Below the pieces are notes generated by a model, which was not told the origin of the DNA, made no database searches, and saw only the letters and a list, made by a program, of their open reading frames with translations. From an uncultured Haloferula sp. (lineage in GTDB: Bacteria > Verrucomicrobiota > Verrucomicrobiae > Verrucomicrobiales > Akkermansiaceae), in the NCBI GenBank assembly GCA_946481625.1, contig CAMLOZ010000144.1:1-7768 (forward strand): 7,768 nt of DNA, given 5' to 3'. Positions 1-5,014 of this stretch are shown here, one piece after another. Both the position numbers and the translations under genes were made by a program. The stretch's first letter is position 1. Every line of letters starts with the position of its first letter.

Positions 1-2260
1 CGTTGGAGCCTTGGATCGCGAACGCCCGCGGATCGCGCTCGGGCGAATCGTTGGAGGAGGTCAGCGTGAAGTGCGTGAGTTGCACTCCGTACGGCATCTC
101 CACGGTGATCGACTGCGGTGCCGGATCGCAGCACCACTTGGCCTCGCCGCCGCCGGTCTTGTTGTCGAAGACGTTGAAGGCGCCTTCCGCGGGCGCGAAG
201 TCCGCCTTGGAGGACGCGGTGATCGAGGTCCAGTCGAAGCCGGAGCCGGCCAGCGTGGCATCGCTGCCGTTGTTATCCCGGTCGGTGATGTCACTGCCGA
301 GCAGGGTGCCTTCCGCCTGGACGGTGACGCCGAAGGGGGTGCTGCTGCTGGAGTTCGGGTCGCTCCCTTCGGCGACTTCATAGCCGTCCTTGAAATAGTC
401 GCCGTCCGTATCGACCAAGGTCGGGCTGGAGTTGTGGGTGTTGATCTCCGCACCGTCGGTCAGGCCGTCGCCGTCCATGTCCGCCTTGAAGGGATCGGTG
501 AAGTGCACCTCGACCTCGTCGCCATCGTTCAGGCCGTCGTCATCGGTGTCGGCATCCTGGAAGCCGGTGCCCGCCTGGAACTCCTCGAGGTTCGTGAGGC
601 CGTCCGAATCCGCATCCAGATCCGCATCTGCAGGGTCGCTGTCGCTCAGGACGCCAGGGTAGAGGACCTCGAAGAGTTGCGGGATGCCGTCGCTATCGCC
701 GTCGTTGTTGTTCTGGGTGCCGAAGTACTCGATCTCGCCCAGGGCGTGGAGCGTGCTGCCGCTACTATAGACCTGGTAGCGGATATACTTGTATGGCTGG
801 GAATTGGCCGGGAGGTTGATGCGGACGACCTGGTTGCGGGCCGTCCAAATGGCGGCTGGCGCGAAGTCGAACCGGGTGATCGGGGCGAAGTGGATATTGT
901 CGTTCGAGCCTTGGATCTCCCAGACCCGCGGATCCCGTTCGGGGGCGTCGTTACTGGAGGTGATGGTGAAGTGCTGCAGGCTCGTGTAGGCTGCGAACTC
1001 CACGGTCACATGTTGCGGAGCACCGTTGCAGCACCATTTGGCCTCGCCTCCGCCGACCTTGTTGTCGAAGACATTTCCGCCGCTTCCTTCCCCGGTGGAA
1101 CTCGGATCGCCGCCCTGGGAGGAACTGATGCTCACCCAGTCGAAACCGGTGTTCGTCGTGTCGTTGCCGTTGCCGTCCGGATCCGTCAGGTCGAAGCCGA
1201 GAAGCGCGGCGGCATTCACCCCGAGAATGCTGGCCTGGGTGCCGTTCGGCGTGCTGGTGTTGCTGTCGAGCTGCGAACCTGCCGCGGCTTCCCAACGGTC
1301 CGGAAACAGGTCCGAGTCGCTGTCCAGGGAAGTCGGGCTGCTGTTGTGGATGTTGACTTCGGCACCGTCCGAAAGCGTGTCGCCGTCGGTGTCCGTTACC
1401 TTGGGATTGGAGTTGTAGGTGTTTACCTCCACGCCGTCGTTGAGTCCGTCGCCGTCATGGTCGGCCACGGTCAGACCGAGGCCCTTGCGGTACTCCAAAA
1501 GATTGCTGAGCCCGTCGGAATCCTGGTCCAGGGCCGCGTCCGCGGCGTTGGCGGAACTGAGGAAGGGATAAGTGTCCTCGATGTGGTCGGGAATCTTGTC
1601 GCCGTCCGTGTCGGCCGAAAGGTCCAGCAGGACATAAGCATTCAGATAGTTCTGCGTCTGCGCCACACCCCGGCCGTAGATCGTCTGGGTGGGACCGTCC
1701 GCAGTGAAGGTGCCGATCACGTAGCTGCTCGACCCCGCCGTGAATGTGGCGGTTTCATTGCCGGCATTGTCGGTCGCGTTGTCGCTCCACTCCATGGTAC
1801 GGCCGCTGCAGCAGGACCGGTCGTCGGATACGAAGATCTGGACCTGATACTGCTTTCCTGCGACCAGCCCGCCGAGGATCACGTTCTTCGGGTTCCCTCC
1901 GTCCCCGGCGAAGCCATCCATGACATTCTGGAAATTGGCATCGCTGGCACCCGGAGGAACCCACACGTCCCCGTTGGAGAATTCCCCGCCGGTGGCGATC
2001 GCGGTGTTGGTGCCGATCGCGGCACCGGTGAGCATGTTCTCGAAGGTGATCGAGTCGCCCGTGACCGGCACCGTCAACGGGCCGCTTCCTGTTCCGGTTC
2101 CCCAGGTGCCCGCGTGGTAGATCGTGGCACCGGTGGGAATGATGATCGAGGCTTCGCTCGCGGTGGAGGTCGGACCTGTGGTCCAAGTGACGGGGGCGGC
2201 TTGGGCCGTCGCAAGCACGGCTAGCAGCCCCCCCAATCGGGGTATTGCGGGTTTTTTCAT
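1..2260 (-). CDS. Large exported modular protein with TSP3-like calcium-binding repeats and F5/8C-like domains (3' end missing)
   Basis: The frame is open on the minus strand from ATG at 2260-2258 to the left edge, about 753 residues, with no stop seen. Residues 1-21 form a signal peptide (two Lys, hydrophobic core, AQA before the cut), so the protein is exported. Residues 22-210 are an N-terminal domain I cannot name, with adjacent cysteines C150-C151. Residues 217 to about 325 carry aspartate-rich repeats of the form DTDGD..PD, typical of thrombospondin type 3 calcium-binding repeats. Residues 340-514 resemble an F5/8 type C (discoidin) domain: a VFDNK motif, KWCC, then SSNDAPERDPR and IQGSND. 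About 519-630 is a second TSP3-like block, and from about 648 a second F5/8C-like domain runs off the edge. The two modules are 300 residues apart. Such proteins often bind surface glycans or extracellular matrix; that role is inference. I see no SD site. The C-terminus, including any sorting signal, is outside the window. Confidence 0.85.
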   Translation of the reverse strand, partial: MKKPAIPRLGGLLAVLATAQAAPVTWTTGPTSTASEASIIIPTGATIYHAGTWGTGTGSGPLTVPVTGDSITFENMLTGAAIGTNTAIATGGEFSNGDVWVPPGASDANFQNVMDGFAGDGGNPKNVILGGLVAGKQYQVQIFVSDDRSCCSGRTMEWSDNATDNAGNETATFTAGSSSYVIGTFTADGPTQTIYGRGVAQTQNYLNAYVLLDLSADTDGDKIPDHIEDTYPFLSSANAADAALDQDSDGLSNLLEYRKGLGLTVADHDGDGLNDGVEVNTYNSNPKVTDTDGDTLSDGAEVNIHNSSPTSLDSDSDLFPDRWEAAAGSQLDSNTSTPNGTQASILGVNAAALLGFDLTDPDGNGNDTTNTGFDWVSISSSQGGDPSSTGEGSGGNVFDNKVGGGEAKWCCNGAPQHVTVEFAAYTSLQHFTITSSNDAPERDPRVWEIQGSNDNIHFAPITRFDFAPAAIWTARNQVVRINLPANSQPYKYIRYQVYSSGSTLHALGEIEYFGTQNNNDGDSDGIPQLFEVLYPGVLSDSDPADADLDADSDGLTNLEEFQAGTGFQDADTDDDGLNDGDEVEVHFTDPFKADMDGDGLTDGAEINTHNSSPTLVDTDGDYFKDGYEVAEGSDPNSSSSTPFGVTVQAEGTLLGSDITDRDNNGSDATLAGSGFDWTSITASSKADFAPAEGAFNVFDNKTGGGEAKWCCDPAPQSITVEMPYGVQLTHFTLTSSNDSPERDPRAFAIQGSN

Positions 2261-2290
2261 TGTGGGTTTTTGTGGGCTTATGTTGACTAT

Positions 2291-2312
2291 TGCCCGTTTC
2301 CGGGCACGTCAA
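2291..2312 (-). promoter_or_regulatory. Promoter-like site with a palindrome in its spacer, upstream of the exported protein
   Basis: On the minus strand TTGACG (2312-2307) matches five of six bases of a sigma-70 -35 box. It is followed at once by the perfect inverted repeat TGCCCG-GAAA-CGGGCA (2306-2291). The -10 position after 17 bases reads TAGTCA, a poor match. The ATG of the exported protein lies about 30 bases further on. An operator overlapping a promoter is possible; the weak -10 box keeps confidence low. Confidence 0.25.
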
Positions 2313-2358
2313 GCGAGTTCTGCAACGTTGTGTAACAACCGCGCGAGTTTGGCATATG

Positions 2359-2413
2359 GAACACGGTTGGTGTTCTGATTCCGCGCGCGGGCTCCAACTA
2401 CGCCAACCGTAGT
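2359..2413. repeat. Pair of small hairpins with complementary loops
   Basis: Plus-strand GAACAC-GGTTG-GTGTTC (2359-2375) and ACTACG-CCAAC-CGTAGT (2397-2413) are both perfect 6-bp stems with 5-base loops. GGTTGG (2365-2370) is complementary to CCAACC (2403-2408). The alternative pairing ACGGTTGGTGT (2363-2373) with ACGCCAACCGT (2400-2410) gives 11 pairs with one G-U. They lie after the 98-aa gene on its strand, so they may shape the 3' end of that transcript. There is no T run as in a classical terminator. Confidence 0.5.
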
Positions 2414-2439
2414 ACCAGCCGGGGACCGAACCGCATCCG

Positions 2440-2736
2440 CTAGCGCGTTAGCGCGCGGACGATCTCGAACCACTCTTCCTCCAGGGAATCATGGCGGCCG
2501 GGCGCGGGTTTGCCGGCCCGGGCATACCAGTAGCAGGCGTTTCCATAGTCGCCTTCCTCGCGATGAAGCCAGGCGTGGATCCATGCCCCGGCGGGATCGG
2601 GGAGATCCTGGCAAGCGTCGTGTGCTTGGTCCCAGCGACCCGCTCGCGCGAGCCAGAGAACCCTCAAGTCCGCCGGCAATCCGGCGGGCGGGTTGCTGTC
2701 TTCGGTGGCGGACTTGGCAAGACTTTCAGCTTCCAT
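2440..2736 (-). CDS. Small TPR-like protein of unknown function (98 aa)
   Basis: ATG at 2736-2734, stop TAG at 2442-2440. GAGGGG ten bases before the ATG on the minus strand is a fair ribosome binding site. The protein is soluble with no signal peptide or membrane segment. Residues 22-45 (LRVLWLARAGRWDQAHDACQ) and 51-75 (AWIHAWLHREEGDYGNACYW, then YARAG) look like two helical hairpins of tetratricopeptide type, and it ends in a Leu-Glu-rich helix with EEEW at 86-89. This resembles small conserved proteins I know from Planctomycetes, Verrucomicrobia and Bacteroidetes, in which a WDxAH motif is followed by W.H...HR.EGD..NA.YWY; that recall is from memory and unchecked. The function is unknown. 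The gene is divergent from the exported protein at 2790, with only 53 bp between start codons, so the two must share a control region. Confidence 0.75.
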   Translation of the reverse strand: MEAESLAKSATEDSNPPAGLPADLRVLWLARAGRWDQAHDACQDLPDPAGAWIHAWLHREEGDYGNACYWYARAGKPAPGRHDSLEEEWFEIVRALTR

Positions 2737-2789
2737 GCGTAGGAAACCCCTCGCAAATCCTCCGCCTTGCGTCTTTTCTCAAGATTGTC

Positions 2790-3590
2790 ATGAAGACCCG
2801 CAGGCTTCTTTTCCTGTTCGCCGCCGCTCCGCTTCAAGCCGGTGAGCTACCCTATCTGAACGAGCAGCCGTTTCTCGGACAGTATGCCGGCACGGATACG
2901 CGGGGCTTCCGGTTCATGGTGAAAACCAGCGGGGAAGCGCTGGTGATTCCCTCGAAGGCCAAGGGCGGGTTCGTGAGCGACCGCTTTGCGATCAAGTTCG
3001 CGCCGCTGGTCGAGGACACGCTGCCGGACGCGAAGGTGGTCGCGAAATATCCGGTGAAGGACGCTTGGGAGGCGGTGACCCCGGCCACGGAAGATCCGGA
3101 GAAGATCACCTATCGCGGCAAGGTGTCGGGAGATGCGACCTTCGAAGTGAACATCGAACTCGCCGGCGGAAAGGTCACTGCGGGGGGGCGTGTTCTCGAG
3201 AAGGGGAAGCTGGCAAACCCGCGCTTCGTGATCCGGGTGCAGGTTCCCAACGTCTATCAGTACGACAAGGACGCGGAGAAGCGGGACGAGAAGATCAAGA
3301 AGGACCGGATCGACCTGGTGCGGGCGGACGGGAAGAAACTCAAGTTGGATGTGAACACGCCCTTGGATGCGGAGAGCGACAAGTTCAGCGGGCCGGGGAT
3401 CACCCAGGCGCGGATCGAGATGGCCGGCTATGTGGGACACAAGCTCGAGATCGCGGCAGGGACGGCGGGGGTGTTCGAGTTCTGGAACAAGGGGGAGGCG
3501 GCCTTGTACGAAGGTTTCACGCTGGGGTGGAAGCATGACGCCGCGAAAGACCCGGAAGGGAAGGGGCGCTTGGCGTTTGAAATGAAATAA
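2790..3590 (+). CDS. Exported protein of unknown family (266 aa)
   Basis: I chose ATG at 2790 because it begins a good signal peptide: Lys-Arg-Arg at residues 2-5, a Leu/Phe/Ala core, and LQA before a likely cut after residue 17. An upstream in-frame ATG at 2583 exists but would run through the divergent 98-aa gene and has no such signal. The mature protein is about 249 residues, rich in Lys, Asp and Glu, with alternating beta-strand-like stretches. Near residues 150-175 lies a strongly charged segment (KDAEKRDEKIKKDRIDLVR), and the C-terminal part carries FEFWNKGEA and GFTLGW. No transmembrane helix, lipobox or catalytic motif is visible. The likely place is the periplasm or outside the cell. 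I do not recognise the family. No clear SD site precedes the ATG. Stop TAA at 3588-3590. Confidence 0.75.
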   Translation: MKTRRLLFLFAAAPLQAGELPYLNEQPFLGQYAGTDTRGFRFMVKTSGEALVIPSKAKGGFVSDRFAIKFAPLVEDTLPDAKVVAKYPVKDAWEAVTPATEDPEKITYRGKVSGDATFEVNIELAGGKVTAGGRVLEKGKLANPRFVIRVQVPNVYQYDKDAEKRDEKIKKDRIDLVRADGKKLKLDVNTPLDAESDKFSGPGITQARIEMAGYVGHKLEIAAGTAGVFEFWNKGEAALYEGFTLGWKHDAAKDPEGKGRLAFEMK

Positions 3591-3612
3591 ACCGAGGAGC
3601 GTTTTCCCGAGC

Positions 3613-3653
3613 GAGTACACTGGAGCACACGGAGTAGGCGCGGAGTACACTGG
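3613..3653. repeat. Short direct repeats (GAGTACACTGG)
   Basis: GAGTACACTGG occurs exactly at 3613-3623 and 3643-3653, 30 bp apart. Between them is the related GAGCACACGG (3623-3632), and GGAG recurs at 3622, 3631 and 3642. They lie just after the exported-protein gene. They may be a remnant of a low-complexity CACGGAG-type intergenic repeat or a protein-binding cluster; neither can be decided here. Confidence 0.5.
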
Positions 3654-3676
3654 CGAGGCAATTTCGGTCGCGCCGG

Positions 3677-3706
3677 GCCCTTTGGGTTGATTCTCAACGG
3701 GCTTTT
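3677..3706 (+). terminator. Terminator-like hairpin after the 266-aa gene
   Basis: GCCC (3677-3680) pairs with GGGC (3699-3702), and GTTGA (3686-3690) pairs with TCAAC (3694-3698) around a TTC loop. A five-base bulge interrupts the left arm. TTTT follows at 3703-3706. It sits between the exported-protein gene and the mraZ promoter region, where a rho-independent terminator would be expected. The bulge and short T run make it only a candidate. Confidence 0.35.
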
Positions 3707-3720
3707 GTGCTAATTTCCCC

Positions 3721-3862
3721 GGCGGAATTTTGAGAATTTTGGCGGTTCCGGCGTTTGAAATCCATTATAAATATAAGTTAATTGATTGAAAATCAATGAT
3801 CTAAAATTTTGTTCGGAGCTGTTGGATTTTAAATTGACGCTAGGAGTGTACTTTGGTGTAGT
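3721..3862 (+). promoter_or_regulatory. AT-rich control region with candidate mraZ promoter
   Basis: The best promoter is TTGACG (3834-3839), then 17 bases, then TGTAGT (3857-3862), five and four matches to the sigma-70 boxes. It would start transcription about 25 bases before mraZ. The stretch is much richer in A and T than its surroundings. It holds the tandem pair GAATTTTG (3725-3732 and 3734-3741), a TATAAA at 3766-3771, and the perfect inverted repeat ATTGATT-GAA-AATCAAT (3781-3797). TTGG recurs at 3853 and 3862, nine bases apart and overlapping the -10 box. MraZ is known to bind short tandem repeats in its own promoter in other bacteria, so these pairs are candidates for its site; that link is inference. 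Confidence 0.4.
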
Positions 3863-3894
3863 TGGCGGCACTTCAGCGGCGTTCCCGCTCCCCG

Positions 3895-4344
3895 ATGTCT
3901 TCCGCCCGCATTCACGAAAGTCACTTCGACTACAAGATGGACCCGAAATTTCGGGTTTCCGTCCCGGTCGATTGGCGGCCTGAAACGGAGGAAACCGCGA
4001 TCCGCCTGCAGCTTTCGAAGGAACACGAGCTGCCGGTGATCAAGGTCTACAGCGAGGAGGAGTTCGACCTGAAGTTCGAGCAGGTGGCTCAGAGCGATCT
4101 GACCCCGGCGAAGAAGCAGCAGATCGTCGGTCATCTGCGGATGATGTCGAAGAAGGCCACCGTCAGCAGCCAGGGCAAGCTCACCGTCCCGAAGGACTGG
4201 AGCGAGAAGATCGGGCTGAAGGCGGACGGTCCGGTGATCCTCGCCGGCCGCGGTCCCTTCTACATGCTCTGCACCCCGGAGACCTTCGACCGCATCACCG
4301 AGATCGAACTCGGCATGGACGACGGGGACCTCGGCGTCCTCTGA
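3895..4344 (+). CDS. mraZ: Transcriptional regulator MraZ
   Basis: First gene of the dcw cluster; the family makes ring-shaped oligomers with two AbrB-like DNA-binding halves and controls its own operon. With ATG at 3895 the protein has 149 residues, normal for MraZ. Residues 16-24 (DPKFRVSVP) match the first DxKxRxSVP motif, and residues 91-99 (SSQGKLTVP) match the second, where the usual D..GR is changed to S..GK. FYMLCTPETFDRI near residues 122-134 fits the conserved tail of the second half. A TTG start at 3862 would add 11 residues but overlaps the promoter-like -10 box, so ATG is preferred. No SD site is visible before the ATG. rsmH follows, but after an unusually long gap of about 670 bp filled by hairpin repeats. 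Confidence 0.93.
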   Translation: MSSARIHESHFDYKMDPKFRVSVPVDWRPETEETAIRLQLSKEHELPVIKVYSEEEFDLKFEQVAQSDLTPAKKQQIVGHLRMMSKKATVSSQGKLTVPKDWSEKIGLKADGPVILAGRGPFYMLCTPETFDRITEIELGMDDGDLGVL

Positions 4345-4392
4345 AGAATTTCACCCACCCCAAAGACAAAGCGACAACATGCTGTTCGCCCA

Positions 4393-4473
4393 TCCAACCC
4401 CGGCATCCGCACAAGGCGGGCCCGCGACACCCATCGCGGGAGACAGCCGGGTGTCGGGGTTGGGCTTCATTTT
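4393..4473 (+). repeat. 17-bp stem-loop after mraZ, possible terminator or attenuator
   Basis: TCCAACCCCGGCATCCG (4393-4409) pairs over its full 17 positions with CGGGTGTCGGGGTTGGG (4448-4464), three of the pairs being G-U. The 38-base loop holds an inner hairpin CCCGCG/CGCGGG (4421-4426, 4435-4440). A competing stem CGACACCC/GGGTGTCG (4425-4432, 4449-4456) excludes both. A T-rich stretch (TTCATTTT, 4466-4473) follows the stem. It begins 48 bases after the mraZ stop and directly precedes the hairpin array. Partial termination between mraZ and rsmH is possible. Its loop holds GGGAGACAGC, close to the type I loop of the array, so it could be a degenerate array member. Confidence 0.55.
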
Positions 4474-4479
4474 CCCATC

Positions 4480-5014
4480 GGGGCGGACCGGCGCACTCGG
4501 GACAGCGCGCCCTTTCGTTCCTATCCATACGGCCGTCCGACCTGCATTCCATGGCTGGTTGGCAGGACGGCGGCCGGAGACTTTCCTGGCTGGGCGGAAA
4601 GGGTTTCTCGGGACAGGACCCTTTTCGCTTCTTGAACCGGTGATCCGCGCGGCTTCTGGCTGGTTGTCCGCGCGGGTCGCCGGCGACTTTCACTTTCCAT
4701 GCGGACGGACCGGCGCACTCGGGACAGCGCGCCACTCCGTCCACTTCCATACGGCTGTCCGCTCCGCATTCCATGGCTGGTTGGCGGAGCGGCGGCCGGA
4801 GACTTTCCTGGCTGGGCGGAAGGGGTTTCTCGGGACAGTACCCCTTTCGCTTTTCAACTCGGCGGTTCGCGCGGCTTCTGGCTGGTTGTCTGCGCGAACC
4901 CCCGACCCTTTCCATGCGGACGGACCGGCGCACTCGGGACAGCGCGCCTTTTCGTCCACTTCCAAAACGGCTGTCCGCTTCGCATTCCATGGCTGGTTGG
5001 CGGAGCGGCGGCCG
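4480..5014 (+). repeat. Tandem array of ten hairpins, five type I/type II dyads, between mraZ and rsmH
   Basis: Two loop motifs alternate. Type I (CTCGGGACAG) starts at 4496, 4607, 4718, 4829 and 4933; type II (TGGCTGGTTG) starts at 4552, 4657, 4774, 4879 and 4990. Each sits in the loop of its own stem. Copy 1: 4480-4521, 4530-4576, 4594-4628 and 4637-4683. Copy 2: 4703-4742, 4752-4798, 4816-4850 and 4859-4905. Copy 3, partial: 4918-4957 and 4968-5014. The basic period is about 111 bp and the higher-order period about 222 bp (216 from copy 2 to copy 3). Stems are 11-16 bp; every type II hairpin of the 4530 kind has a single bulged T and an identical 18-base loop. Paired changes between copies keep the stems (see findings). 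No transposase, terminal repeats or CRISPR-like spacers are present. REP/BIME-like amplification or a structured RNA leader are the leading ideas. The stretch is also open in the rsmH frame, so translation cannot be excluded. Confidence 0.85.

Noticed and set aside
11..2224. 737-residue open frame on the plus strand
   Set aside because: It is the antisense shadow of the exported modular protein, whose frame gives a signal peptide and recognisable repeats; the plus reading gives only Val/Gly/Arg-rich low-complexity sequence.
2847..3650. 267-residue minus-strand open frame with His/Arg-rich sequence
   Set aside because: It is antisense to the 266-aa gene, which has a signal peptide and a more natural composition.
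3786..3983. 65-residue plus-strand frame before mraZ
   Set aside because: It starts in the AT-rich control region and overlaps mraZ in another frame, with no SD site or family resemblance.
4480..5014. CRISPR array
   Set aside because: The units of about 111 bp have similar sequence throughout rather than identical short repeats with unique spacers, and no cas gene is near.
4345..5014. Insertion sequence or transposon between mraZ and rsmH
   Set aside because: No transposase-like frame, terminal inverted repeats or target duplication could be found; a non-autonomous palindromic element remains possible and is treated in the findings.
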